Shown piece after piece: positions 17,154 to 25,190 of a stretch of DNA of 64,000 bases (position 1 is the stretch's first letter; each line of letters opens with the position of its first letter). Origin of the DNA: Brachybacterium subflavum (lineage in GTDB: Bacteria; Actinomycetota; Actinomycetes; Actinomycetales; Dermabacteraceae); contig NZ_VIGP01000008.1 in the NCBI RefSeq assembly GCF_009299795.1, positions 19,494-83,493 of the forward strand. The letters run 5' to 3'. A program made the position numbers and the translations under genes. Below the pieces are notes generated by a model. That model had not been told where the DNA came from. It saw only the letters and a program-made list of their open reading frames with translations, and did not search any database.

Positions 17154-19046
17154 GTGCCCGCCGACTACTCATCCCCCACCGATGCACCCGCCTCGCCCGC
17201 CGATCACCGCACCACTCACGCCCTGGGGCCCTGGTCCGTGCGCTGCGAGGGCGACGAGGTCAGCGAGATCGCCTGGAACGGCACGGTGCTGCTGGATTCC
17301 GCGCGTCCCGCGCTGCGCGACCGCGACTGGGACACCGTGGCCCCTGAGGTCCTCGCGGAGGAGTGGTCCCGCGGCGCCGGTCCCTCCCTCACCCGCACCC
17401 TGCGCGTGCGCTACGTCGGCGCGGGCGGGGAGGCCACCGCCCTCTCGGTGCTGACGCTGACGCCCGAGCGCCTGAGCCTGCGCTTCACGGTCACGGCGGA
17501 GGCCCCGCTGACCACGAACCGCGTGGGGCTCACCGCGATGCTCCCGCGCGCCATGGCGGGCGATGACGCGGTCGTGACCACGACCCGCGGCGATCGACGG
17601 GACGTCCGCTTCCCGCGCCCGATCTCCCCGTGGCAGCCGCTGTTCGACATCCGCGCCCTGGACCTCGATCACGCCGGGGTGCGAGCGCGCCTGGAGCTGC
17701 TGGGCGACGTGTTCGAGATGGAGGACCAGCGGAACTGGACCGACGCGAGCTTCAAGATCTACTCGCGTCCGCTCGCCCTGCCCTTCCCCTACGAGGTCGG
17801 TGCGGGCGAGAGCATCACCCAGGAGATCACCCTGGTCCCCGAGCCCGCCGCGACGCGGGCGCAGCCCTCCCCGTCGCAGGCGCCGGCCGTCCCCGCGTCG
17901 ACGCCGACCGCTGCGGCGCGGCCCTCTCCCCCGTCGGCGTCGGATCCGACCCCGCCCGCTCTCGCCGATCTCCTCACGGCCGCCTCCGCCTGCACGCTGC
18001 CGCGACTCGGCCTCGGCGCCACGACCGCGGCGGCCGACGTGCAGCGCGGCGGCCCGCTGCCGATCTCGGCCGCGGCCGGGTTCGACCATCTGATGGTCCA
18101 GGTCAGCGATCGGTTCGGGCCCGAGCGGGTGGTCGCGGCCGCTGCCGAGGAGTCCGCCGCGGCGGGCCTGCCCGTCGACCTGCGGATCATCGCCTCCGAG
18201 GCCACGGACGTGCCCGCGCTCCTCGATGCGGCAGGCGCCGCGGGTCTGCCCGTGCGCCGGATCGGGATCGTCGACGAGGAGCGCCACGTGACCACGGCCG
18301 GCCTCTGGGAGCGCCTGCGCGGCGCTTGCGCGGGCAGGAGCGCGGAGCTCGTCGCGGGCTCGCGCACCCACTTCACCGAGCTGAACCGCGAGATCCACGC
18401 GATCCCCGCGGCCGATCTCCTCTCCTTTCCCTCGACCCCGCAGATGCACATGCGCGAGAGCTGGCACGTGGCCGAGAGCGTCGCCGCCCTCGGGGACGTG
18501 CTCGCCTCGGCGCGGATGCTGCGGCCGACGGCTCGCCTGCACCTCGGCCCGCTCACGCTGCGTCCGCGCGTGAATGCGGTCGCGACGCAGGCCGAGCTCG
18601 TCGATCGGGCCGACGCCTCCGGCTGGGGCGCGCACCTGGTGCCCGGCAGCACGGATCCTCGCGGGCGCACGTCCTGGGCGGCCGCATGGACGGCCGCCGC
18701 TCTCGCGGAGGCCGCGCACGGCGGGGTCGAGAGCGTCACCCTGGGTGAGCTCGCCGGTCCCCGCGGCGTGCTCACCGGCGATGCCGGGGCTCCGCTGAGC
18801 CCGCTGGGCGAGCTGCTGGTCGCTCTCGCGCCCTGGTCGGGCCGGGAGGTGCGCGTGCTGCGCGGCCCCGGGGGCCCCGGCACCGCCCTGATCGCCCGCG
18901 GCGAGGAGGTCCTGCTGACCAACGCCCGCCTCGAGGACTGGGAGGCGGCGGCAGGCACGGTCGACGGGCAGGCGCTGCGCGTGCCGGCGGGCACCGTGCT
19001 CCGCGTCGCCCCCGCCGACGGGGCCGGGCCCGCCCCGCGCTCTTGA
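17154..19046 (+). CDS. apnL: probable D-apionate lactonase
   Basis: A 630-residue cytoplasmic protein. I start at GTG 17154, five bases after GAAGGAG. The N-terminal half is beta-rich (about 10-228). A Pro/Ala/Ser linker covers about 229-268. The C-terminal half resembles a TIM barrel with LLSFPSTPQMHMRESWHVAE, a segment resembling the one I recall for D-apionate lactonases (TPQVHxFD region). ApnL opens D-apionolactone to D-apionate. The call rests on length, that segment and, mostly, the context: the next genes match the rest of the apionate decarboxylase route. An operator of type A lies upstream. It could be another sugar-acid lactonase or a glycosidase-like protein. Confidence 0.6.
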   Translation: MPADYSSPTDAPASPADHRTTHALGPWSVRCEGDEVSEIAWNGTVLLDSARPALRDRDWDTVAPEVLAEEWSRGAGPSLTRTLRVRYVGAGGEATALSVLTLTPERLSLRFTVTAEAPLTTNRVGLTAMLPRAMAGDDAVVTTTRGDRRDVRFPRPISPWQPLFDIRALDLDHAGVRARLELLGDVFEMEDQRNWTDASFKIYSRPLALPFPYEVGAGESITQEITLVPEPAATRAQPSPSQAPAVPASTPTAAARPSPPSASDPTPPALADLLTAASACTLPRLGLGATTAAADVQRGGPLPISAAAGFDHLMVQVSDRFGPERVVAAAAEESAAAGLPVDLRIIASEATDVPALLDAAGAAGLPVRRIGIVDEERHVTTAGLWERLRGACAGRSAELVAGSRTHFTELNREIHAIPAADLLSFPSTPQMHMRESWHVAESVAALGDVLASARMLRPTARLHLGPLTLRPRVNAVATQAELVDRADASGWGAHLVPGSTDPRGRTSWAAAWTAAALAEAAHGGVESVTLGELAGPRGVLTGDAGAPLSPLGELLVALAPWSGREVRVLRGPGGPGTALIARGEEVLLTNARLEDWEAAAGTVDGQALRVPAGTVLRVAPADGAGPAPRS

Positions 19047-19052
19047 TACCTT
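19047..19052 (+). promoter_or_regulatory. -10 box of a probable leaderless promoter for the GntR gene
   Basis: TACCTT lies immediately after the apnL stop codon and six bases before ATG 19059. It would let the regulator be made independently of apnL. Confidence 0.45.
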
Positions 19053-19058
19053 CACCTC

Positions 19059-19796
19059 ATGCCCGCCTTCTCCGACAGCGCCTCCGACGCGATCGCATCG
19101 TCGCTGGCGGCCGTGCCCGCCGGCACCCCTGTCTCCGAGGTTGCCCGCCGGCTGCTGGAGCTCCTGACCGGCGGCGACGTCGCCCCCGGTACGCGCCTGC
19201 CCCCGGAGCGCCAGCTCTCGAGCGCGCTCGGCGTGGGCCGCTCGGCGGTGCGGGAGGCCCTGGCTGCCCTCGAGATCCTGGGGATCGTCGACGTGCGCCC
19301 CGGATCGGGCACCTACCTGCGCGGGTCCGCGAGTGACCTGCTCCCCCAGACCCTGCGCTGGGGCCTGATGATCGGCAAGCAGAACACCGACCAGCTCAAC
19401 GAGCTGCGCGCGGGCCTCGAGAGCTATACGGCGCGCCTGGCGGCGGACAGGATCTCCGAGGAGCAGCTCGAGACGCTGCGCGGGAGCACCGCGACCATGG
19501 GCGAGAGCCTCGAGGACCTCAAGGCCTTCGTCGCGGCCGACGCCGCCTTCCACGAGGTGCTCGCCACCGCGGCCGACAACGCCATGCTCACCGACCTGCT
19601 GCAGGTCACCCGCAGTCTGCTGCGCGTGTACAACGACCGCGCCGTGCGCGACCGCGAGGACATGGAGGCCGCGCACGCGGAGCACGCGAAGATCCTCGCC
19701 GCCCTCGAGGAGGGCAACGGCGAGCGCGCCGCCTCGGCGATGGTCGCGCACATGGCGACCGCCCGCGACCGGATCCTCGAGGCCACCGAGGACTGA
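19059..19796 (+). CDS. GntR/FadR family regulator with FCD domain (motif A candidate)
   Basis: A 245-residue regulator. The winged helix-turn-helix spans about residues 20-87 (GTRLPPERQLSSALGVGRSA, VRPGSGTYLRG). The helical FCD ligand domain (about 105-240) keeps the usual Asp/His metal-site pattern (AAFHEVLATAADN, then His in EHAKILA and HMATARD). It sits 12 bases after apnL and before oiaC, flanked by two copies of motif A, which makes it the most likely motif A repressor. Its ligand should be an acid such as apionate or a downstream intermediate (inference). Confidence 0.85.
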   Translation: MPAFSDSASDAIASSLAAVPAGTPVSEVARRLLELLTGGDVAPGTRLPPERQLSSALGVGRSAVREALAALEILGIVDVRPGSGTYLRGSASDLLPQTLRWGLMIGKQNTDQLNELRAGLESYTARLAADRISEEQLETLRGSTATMGESLEDLKAFVAADAAFHEVLATAADNAMLTDLLQVTRSLLRVYNDRAVRDREDMEAAHAEHAKILAALEEGNGERAASAMVAHMATARDRILEATED

Positions 19797-19864
19797 GGTC
19801 CGCGGGCCCTTAGGCGCCACCACCCATCCTTCTGCACGCTCCTTCCCTCCCGCCTTCGTCGCGC

Positions 19865-19878
19865 AACCGGTTGACCAA
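19865..19878 (-). promoter_or_regulatory. operator motif A upstream of oiaC-apnO
   Basis: Reverse complement TTGGTCAACCGGTT, identical to the apnL site. It overlaps the -35 element TTGACC (19871-19876) of the oiaC promoter, so occupancy should block RNA polymerase. Confidence 0.65.
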
Positions 19879-19900
19879 TATGGGCTCTCGCGCCTACCCT
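19871..19900 (+). promoter_or_regulatory. predicted promoter of oiaC-apnO
   Basis: TTGACC (19871-19876), an 18-base spacer and TACCCT (19895-19900). The -35 is embedded in motif A. Confidence 0.55.
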
Positions 19901-20015
19901 GGAGCCATCACGACCGCGGGCGGTGCACCCTCCCCCGCGCCACGACGAGGTGAGGCGAGAGGTGACGCGAGTGGACCAGGCACGGAGCTCCGAGCACCGC
20001 ACGGGCGAGCACCGC

Positions 20016-20813
20016 ATGGACATCGGCATCGGCAGCTACGCCCTGTACTGGGAGGGCAGCGAGCGCAACCCCGACCGCCTCGGCATCGCGGACATGATCG
20101 ACCGCGCCGCGCAGCTCGGCTGCGACGTCTTCCAGATCTGCGATGATCCGCGCATCGAGGACGCCGATGCGGACGAGCTCGCCGCCCTGCGCGAGCGCGC
20201 CGAGCGTCACGGCCTGCGCCTCGAGCTCGGCACCCGCACGATCGATCCCAACCACCTCGCCCGGTATCTCGCGATCGCCCGCGCCCTCGACGCGCGCGTG
20301 ATGCGCTCGATGATCCAGACCCACGAGGTCACGGGCGGCATCGAGCAGGCGATCGCCGCCCTGCGCAGCACGCTCCCCCTGCTCGAGTCCGCGGGCATCG
20401 CCCTGGCGCTCGAGACCTACGAGCAGCTGCCCACCGAGGACCTGCTGCGGATCGTGCGCGCCCTGGACTCCCCGCTCGTGGGGATCTGCCTGGACCCCGG
20501 CAACTGCGTCTCCGCGCTCGAGCACCCGGACGACGTCATCGACGCCGCCGCGCCCTTCACCCTCGACCTGCACGTCAAGGACTTCCGCTTCGCCCGCCAG
20601 GAGGGCTGGGTGGGCTTCACCTTCTCCGGCGCCCGCATGGGCGAGGGCCTGCTGGACCTCGACCACGAGCTCGACGCCGTCTACCGCGAGGGCCGTCGGC
20701 CCGCCGCGATCGCCGAGCACTGGCTGCCCTGGCAGGGCGATGCCGAGACCACGATCGCGCGCGAGCGCGACTGGACCGAGGCGACCCTCGCCGCCCTGCG
20801 TGCGCGCCGCTGA
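20016..20813 (+). CDS. oiaC: probable 3-oxo-isoapionate decarboxylase (TIM barrel)
   Basis: A 265-residue protein of the sugar-phosphate isomerase/epimerase (xylose-isomerase-like) fold. The four barrel-end metal ligands are visible: Glu in ALETYEQ, Asp in GICLDPGNC, His in LDLHVKDF and Glu in AIAEHWLPW. OiaC decarboxylates 3-oxo-isoapionate to L-erythrulose. The specific call depends on its place between apnL-gntR and apnO. I start at ATG 20016, where the first barrel strand begins (MDIGIGSYALYW). GTG 19971 is in frame with a better AGAGG ribosome site and would add 15 residues. A close alternative is hydroxypyruvate isomerase or an epimerase. Confidence 0.6.
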   Translation: MDIGIGSYALYWEGSERNPDRLGIADMIDRAAQLGCDVFQICDDPRIEDADADELAALRERAERHGLRLELGTRTIDPNHLARYLAIARALDARVMRSMIQTHEVTGGIEQAIAALRSTLPLLESAGIALALETYEQLPTEDLLRIVRALDSPLVGICLDPGNCVSALEHPDDVIDAAAPFTLDLHVKDFRFARQEGWVGFTFSGARMGEGLLDLDHELDAVYREGRRPAAIAEHWLPWQGDAETTIARERDWTEATLAALRARR

Positions 20814-20903
20814 CCCGTCGGCCCGGTCCCATCGACCGACCCGTCGGCCAGCGCCGCTGACCACACGACCGCCCATTCATCCACCACCGACCAGGAGGAC
20901 CCC

Positions 20904-21842
20904 ATGACCACCACCGACAGCCGCGAGCTGAACCCGCTGAAGGGCAAGAAGGTCGAGCTCGATGCGAGCCTCACCGTCGCCGTCGTCGGCGCCGCCGGGA
21001 AGATGGGCACGCGCGTGTCCAACAACCTCAATCTCACCGACGCGACCATCCACTACTGCGAGTCCTCTCCCGCGGGCATCGAGCGCGTCGAGGCGCTGGG
21101 CCGCACCGTGAGCGACATCGACGAGGTCGCCGGCGAGTGCGACGTCGTCATCCTCGCCGTGCCCGACGTGGTCCTCGGGAAGGTCTCCGAGCAGGTCGTG
21201 CCGAAGATGAAGGAGGGCTCGGTCCTGCTCACCCTGGATCCGGCCGCCGCCTACGCCGGCCTGCTCGCCACCGAGGACGGCGTGCTGCAGGCGTGCGCGC
21301 ACCCGGCGCACCCCTCGGTCTTCCTCGAGCGCACCACCCCCGAGGAGTGGGCGGACACCTTCGGCGGCATCGCCGCCCCGCAGGAGGTCGTCGCGGCCCT
21401 CGAGGGCGACGAGGAGGCGGCCGACGCCTCCGACGGCGAGCGCGCCGCCGCGAAGAAGCGCGTCGAGGACGTCATCCGCGCGATCTACGCCCCCGTGATC
21501 GACGTGCACTGGGTGAGCGTCAAGCAGCTCGCCCAGCTCGAGCCCACGCTCGTGGAGACCACCGGCTGCATGATCGGCCAGTTCCTCAAGGACTCGATGG
21601 ACTATGCGATCAACGAGCAGGGCATCCCCGAGGACGCCGTGAAGGCGATCTTCTACGGCCACATCTTCATCTCGCTGACCAACGCCCTGCGCGGCTCCAA
21701 CCCGTTCTCCGACGCCTGCCTGCTGGCGATGGACTACGGCCGCGAGTCGATCATCCGCGAGGACTGGCAGAAGATCTGGAAGGACTCCGAGCTCGACTCC
21801 GTCATCGCCAAGATGCTGAAGATCGACGCCGTGAAGCGCTGA
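20904..21842 (+). CDS. apnO: probable D-apionate oxidoisomerase
   Basis: A 312-residue NAD-dependent enzyme. A Rossmann domain starts at about residue 25 (VAVVGAAGKMGTRVSNNL), and the helical C-terminal domain is of the phosphogluconate-dehydrogenase (PGDH_C) type (QLEPTLVETTGCMIGQFL, FYGHIFISLTNALRGS, DACLLAMDYGRE). The 6-phosphogluconate substrate motifs are absent. ApnO oxidises and rearranges D-apionate to 3-oxo-isoapionate, which OiaC then decarboxylates. It follows oiaC by 90 bases with an AGGAGG site, so the two are probably one transcript. The family is clear; the substrate is inferred from the cluster. Confidence 0.65.
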   Translation: MTTTDSRELNPLKGKKVELDASLTVAVVGAAGKMGTRVSNNLNLTDATIHYCESSPAGIERVEALGRTVSDIDEVAGECDVVILAVPDVVLGKVSEQVVPKMKEGSVLLTLDPAAAYAGLLATEDGVLQACAHPAHPSVFLERTTPEEWADTFGGIAAPQEVVAALEGDEEAADASDGERAAAKKRVEDVIRAIYAPVIDVHWVSVKQLAQLEPTLVETTGCMIGQFLKDSMDYAINEQGIPEDAVKAIFYGHIFISLTNALRGSNPFSDACLLAMDYGRESIIREDWQKIWKDSELDSVIAKMLKIDAVKR

Positions 21843-21875
21843 TCCGGTCGGATCGGCCGACGGACCCGGCTTCCG

Positions 21876-22637
21876 TCACAGCGAGGTCATGCCGCCGTCC
21901 ACCCGGAAGATCGCGCCGGTGGCGAAGCTGGACTCCTCGCTCGCGAGGTAGACCATGATGCCGGTGACGTCCTCGGGGGTGCCCGCGCGCCCCAGCGGGG
22001 TGCGCCCGACGATGCCCTCGCGGGCACCCGGGTCCTCGGAGATCGTGGTGACCAGCGAGGTCTCGGTAAACCCAGGCACCACCGTGTTCACGCGGATGTT
22101 GTCGCCCGCGTAGGCCATCGCCGTCGCGCGCACGAGGGAGTGGATGCCGCCCTTCGTGGAGCTGTAGGCGGCGAAGTCGGCGCCCTCGCCGTTCAGGCCC
22201 GTGGGGCTGCCGGTGCAGATGATCGAGCCGCCGCCGCTCGCGAGCAGCGCGCGCACGCCGTGCTTGACGGTCAGGAAGGTGCCGGTGAGGTTCACCGCGA
22301 GGGTCCTGTTCCAGGCCTCGAGCGGCACGTCGGCCGTCTTCGCGTCCTGGCCGAACAGCTGCACGCCCGCGTTCGCGACGATGACGTCGGGCGAGGCGCC
22401 GCGCGCGGCGAGGTCCGCATAGGCCGCCTCGACGCTCTGCTCGTCGGAGACGTCCATGCGCACGGCCTGGGCGCCGGTCGCCCCGGCGGCCTCGCGGGCG
22501 GCCTGCTCGTCGATGTCGGCGTAGACCACGCGCGCGCCCTCCGCGGCGAAGCGGTCGGCGATCGCGCGGCCGATGCCGGAGCCGGCGCCCGTGACCAGGG
22601 CCGTCCTGCCGTCGAGACGCGGGGTGGTGGTGGTCAT
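21876..22637 (-). CDS. short-chain dehydrogenase/reductase (SDR)
   Basis: A 253-residue classical [13 protein letters not shown] cofactor motif at about residues 17-26, NAGVQ near 90, and the catalytic Ser (ICTGSPTG) and Tyr/Lys (AYSSTKGG). It ends with the family's usual [10 protein letters not shown]. The strong GGAGG site supports ATG 22637. An operator of type A lies 73 bases upstream, placing it in the apionate/erythrulose regulon. It probably oxidises a polyol or a sugar (for example a tetritol to erythrulose, or apiose to the lactone); which one cannot be told. It converges on apnO. Confidence 0.8.
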   Translation of the reverse strand: MTTTTPRLDGRTALVTGAGSGIGRAIADRFAAEGARVVYADIDEQAAREAAGATGAQAVRMDVSDEQSVEAAYADLAARGASPDVIVANAGVQLFGQDAKTADVPLEAWNRTLAVNLTGTFLTVKHGVRALLASGGGSIICTGSPTGLNGEGADFAAYSSTKGGIHSLVRATAMAYAGDNIRVNTVVPGFTETSLVTTISEDPGAREGIVGRTPLGRAGTPEDVTGIMVYLASEESSFATGAIFRVDGGMTSL

Positions 22638-22709
22638 GGGTCCTCCATCGTCGGGGGTGCGGTCGGGCGGTCCGGTCGGCGGATCGGGGCGTCAGCGCCC
22701 GAATCAACC

Positions 22710-22723
22710 AACCGGTTCACCAC
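22710..22723 (-). promoter_or_regulatory. operator motif A upstream of the SDR gene
   Basis: On the minus strand GTGGTGAACCGGTT, 12 of 14 bases matching TTGGTCAACCGGTT. It lies between the ends of the isomerase gene and the SDR start. It is weaker than the other three copies. Confidence 0.5.
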
Positions 22724-22793
22724 TTAAGGTCAGGGTAGTGCGTCGCACACCCGGGAACCAGACCCGGACCGCGTCCACGCCCACTCCCCGCGC

Positions 22794-23555
22794 TCAGCCC
22801 CTGGCGCGCTCCGCGCCGATCCGCAGCAGCTCGAGATAGCCCTCGATGTTCCACGCGGTGCGGCCGACGAACAGGCCGGTGACGTTCTCGATGCCGAGCA
22901 GGTCGGCCGCGTTCTCGAGGTTCACGGACCCGCCGTAGAGCAGGCCCTTCACGCGGCTCGCGTACTCGGCACCGAGGGCCGCGAAGGGCTCCACGAGCTC
23001 CTCGACGGCGGCCGGGCGGCCCTTCTCGCCGATCGCCCAGATCGGCTCGTAGGCGATGACGACGCCCGCGAGCTGCTCCTCGGTGAGGCCCTCGAGGGCG
23101 CCGCGGGCCTGGTCGAGGATGAACTCGGCGGAGCCGCCGGCGTCCTTGACCTCGGCGCTCTCCCCGATGCACAGCAGCGGCGTGAGCCCGTGACGCAGGG
23201 AGGCGGCGACCTTGAGCCTCGTGGTCTCGTCGGTCTCCCCGAAGTGCTCGCGGCGCTCGGAGTGGCCGATCTCGACGATCTGCGCACCCGCGTCCTTCGC
23301 CTGCGGGACGGAGACCTCGCCGGTCCATGCGCCGGCGTCCTCCCAGTGCGCGTTCTGCACGCCCAGCAGCACCGGCGAGTCCTCGCCGAGCAGCTGCGCG
23401 ACCGTCGTGGTGGCGGTGAAGGAGGGGATGACGAAGGGCTGGACACCCTCGGGGGCGCTGCCGTCCAGGTGCTCGCGAAGCGCCGTGGTCCACTCGCGGG
23501 CCTCCGCGAGGGTCTTGTTCATCTTCCAGCTGGTGCCGATCCAGAGGGTCTGCAT
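22794..23555 (-). CDS. lerI: TIM homologue, probable L-erythrulose-1-phosphate isomerase
   Basis: A 253-residue triosephosphate-isomerase homologue. The catalytic Lys (SWKMN, residue about 11), His ([13 protein letters not shown]) and Glu ([10 protein letters not shown]) are all kept. The flexible loop 6 reads [12 protein letters not shown] instead of the PVWAIGTGK of housekeeping TIM, and the NWKMN Asn is Ser. Such divergent TIMs (EryH/LerI) convert L-erythrulose-1-phosphate to D-erythrulose-4-phosphate in erythritol, threitol and apionate catabolism. The apionate genes and the DhaK-type kinase at 43 kb support this. A GAGGAA site precedes ATG 23555. Confidence 0.65.
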   Translation of the reverse strand: MQTLWIGTSWKMNKTLAEAREWTTALREHLDGSAPEGVQPFVIPSFTATTTVAQLLGEDSPVLLGVQNAHWEDAGAWTGEVSVPQAKDAGAQIVEIGHSERREHFGETDETTRLKVAASLRHGLTPLLCIGESAEVKDAGGSAEFILDQARGALEGLTEEQLAGVVIAYEPIWAIGEKGRPAAVEELVEPFAALGAEYASRVKGLLYGGSVNLENAADLLGIENVTGLFVGRTAWNIEGYLELLRIGAERARG

Positions 23556-23736
23556 GGGTGGAGGTTCCTCGCTGTTCGTGATGGTGCGGAGGCGGGTCCC
23601 GCCCGGCGGGAGACGGACCGCAATGACCCTATGAGCTGGTGAGCCCGTGCGCATCTCGAGTTCGAGAAGCGGTCAGCGCTTGCCCGGCAGCACGGCGCAC
23701 ACCCCCATCCGCGCAGCGCCGCCCCGAGGGGCGCGC

Positions 23737-23867
23737 GGTACCTCCAGCGGGCACGAGTGGCACCTCCAGTGGGGGCGAATGGCACCTCCAGTGGGACGAG
23801 TGGCACCTCCAGTGGGGACGAGTGGCACCTCCAGTGGGGACGAGTGGCACCTCCAGTGGGGGCGAAT
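23737..23867. repeat. six tandem 22-bp units (minisatellite)
   Basis: The unit GGCACCTCCAGTGGGGACGA plus GT starts at 23737, 23759, 23781, 23802, 23824 and 23846. One copy is 21 bp. Two copies end GGGGGCGAAT rather than GGGGACGAGT, in an alternating pattern. The 21-bp copy would shift any frame, so the array is not protein-coding. Confidence 0.9.
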
Positions 23868-23913
23868 GGCGCGCCAGTGCGTTCATAGGGCGCTTTGACT
23901 GCACTGACGCGCC
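23868..23913. other. 13-bp inverted repeat with 20-base loop
   Basis: GGCGCGCCAGTGC (23868-23880) and GCACTGACGCGCC (23901-23913) pair except for one C/A mismatch. Pairing extends outward into the last tandem repeat (partial). It lies between divergent genes, so it is not an obvious terminator for either; it may be an RNA or protein-binding structure. Confidence 0.6.
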
Positions 23914-24113
23914 ACTCGTTCCGGATCCCCGGCGCCCGCACGACCTCCTCGGGGAGCGCGCAGGCGACGAGAACGTGCGGACGTCGAGAGCGTGCGGGCC
24001 TCGAGGGCGCGAGCGTGACGAGAGCGCAAGGGACACGAGAGCGCAAGGGTGACGACACGCAGCGGGCGACGGGCCGGTGACGCAGCGATGACGTCGCGAC
24101 ACATGCTCGCGGC

Positions 24114-24127
24114 GATCCTATAGGTGG
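24114..24127 (+). promoter_or_regulatory. operator motif B, distal site of the seven-gene operon
   Basis: GATCCTATAGGTGG, 10 of 14 bases matching AATCCTATAGGATT. It lies 27 bases upstream of the -35 of the next operon. Confidence 0.5.
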
Positions 24128-24153
24128 CGACCACCGCGCCCCCACCGCCCCGC

Positions 24154-24187
24154 TTGACATCGGCCACGGCGGAAGAAATCCTATAGG
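24154..24187 (+). promoter_or_regulatory. predicted promoter of the seven-gene operon
   Basis: A consensus TTGACA (24154-24159) precedes motif B. The -10 is within or overlaps the operator (AATCCT at 17 bases, or TATAGG at 22 bases); which one is used is unclear. Confidence 0.5.
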
Positions 24188-24190
24188 AAC
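24177..24190 (+). promoter_or_regulatory. operator motif B overlapping the operon promoter
   Basis: AATCCTATAGGAAC, 12 of 14 matches to the palindromic consensus, placed over the -10 region 24 bases before the first start codon. This position fits repression. Confidence 0.65.
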
Positions 24191-24213
24191 GTTCGTCGTG
24201 AAGGAGACCGAAG

Positions 24214-25134
24214 ATGCTCACTGCCGAGTCCTGGCCGATCGCCGCCAACATGCTCTCGTTCGGCGCCACCGCGCCCGACGGCGGCCACATCAAGGATGCG
24301 CCCGCGAGCGTATGGGCCTCGCAGATGCGCCAGGCCCGCGACCTCGGCATCACCCAGATCGACCCGACCGACGCCTGGGTGCCGCTCGCCCGCCTGAGCG
24401 ACGCGCGCGTCGAGGAGTTCCGCAGCACGCTGGACGACGCCGACCTCACCATCCCCTCGATCTCGATGACCCGCAGCTCGGTCGTCGACCGAGAGAAGGG
24501 CGAGGACTTCCTCGCCGAGGCCCACCGGCTGCTCGACATCGCCCCCAGCTTCGGGGCGAGCGTCGTGAACATCGGCTTCATGCAGTCCCTCACCCCCGCC
24601 CAGGCCGACGCCATCTGGTTCTGGCTCGAGGACGGCCATCACGACGATCCCGCGCTGCGCGATCTCGCGATCGAGCGCACCCGCGAGCTCGGCGACCACG
24701 CGAAGAAGAACGGTCTCCAGCTGAGCCTCGAGATGTACGAGGACACGTACGTGGGCACCCCCGAGGACGCCGTCGCGTTCCTGAAGGACGTCGACCACGA
24801 GGCCGTGGGCCTGAACCCCGACCTCGGCAACCTCGTGCGCCTGCACCGCCCGATGCCGCACCCCACCGACATGTACGAGACGGTGCTGCCGCACGCGAAC
24901 TTCTGGCACATCAAGAACTACACGCGCGACGTCGACCCGGCGACCGGCGCGTACTCCTCGGCCCCCATGCCGCTGAAGTACGGCTACGTGAACTACCGCC
25001 AGGTCATCCGCCGTGCCCTCGAGCTCGGGTACACCGGGCCGTTCTGCTGCGAGCACTACGGCTCGGACTCCCTGGGCGTGATCGCCGAGAACATCCAGTA
25101 CATCCGCCAGGTGCTCGCCTCCGCGCTCGCCTGA
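24214..25134 (+). CDS. sugar-phosphate isomerase/epimerase-type TIM-barrel enzyme
   Basis: A 306-residue xylose-isomerase-like TIM barrel. Metal ligands at the ends of barrel strands are visible: Glu in LSLEMYED, Asp in LNPDLGNL, His in FWHIKNY and Glu in CCEHYGSD. It probably isomerises, epimerises or (like OiaC) decarboxylates a keto sugar or keto acid. It is not a close copy of the oiaC product in this window. It is the first gene of a motif B operon with an SDR, two carriers and two hydroxyacid-oxidising enzymes. The AAGGAG site fits ATG 24214. The exact reaction is not assigned. Confidence 0.75.
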   Translation: MLTAESWPIAANMLSFGATAPDGGHIKDAPASVWASQMRQARDLGITQIDPTDAWVPLARLSDARVEEFRSTLDDADLTIPSISMTRSSVVDREKGEDFLAEAHRLLDIAPSFGASVVNIGFMQSLTPAQADAIWFWLEDGHHDDPALRDLAIERTRELGDHAKKNGLQLSLEMYEDTYVGTPEDAVAFLKDVDHEAVGLNPDLGNLVRLHRPMPHPTDMYETVLPHANFWHIKNYTRDVDPATGAYSSAPMPLKYGYVNYRQVIRRALELGYTGPFCCEHYGSDSLGVIAENIQYIRQVLASALA

Positions 25135-25190
25135 GCACGGTCCCGCCCCTGCGTCACCCCGCGTCACCCCACCTCTGCGAAGGAGCAGCA

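Larger units (their letters stand above)
23556..24213. other. 658-base gene-free region with repeats and regulatory sites
   Basis: No coding potential is convincing here on either strand. The region holds six 22-bp tandem repeats (23737-23867), a 13-bp inverted repeat (23868-23913), a 17-base direct repeat near 24020-24055 (GAGAGCGCAAGGG twice), and the promoter and two motif B operators of the following operon. Confidence 0.7.

Noticed and set aside
22794..23555. The triosephosphate isomerase homologue as the housekeeping glycolytic tpiA
   Set aside because: It is not beside gapA/pgk, its lid loop departs from the TIM consensus, and it sits with apionate and erythrulose genes.
23737..23867. 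The 22-bp array as a CRISPR
   Set aside because: The units are contiguous without spacers and no cas genes are present.
23519..24160. A minus-strand frame through the tandem repeats giving repeated PTGGATRPHW-like peptides
   Set aside because: The peptide repeat comes only from the DNA array, one unit is 21 bp, there is no ribosome site, and it overlaps the start of the isomerase gene.
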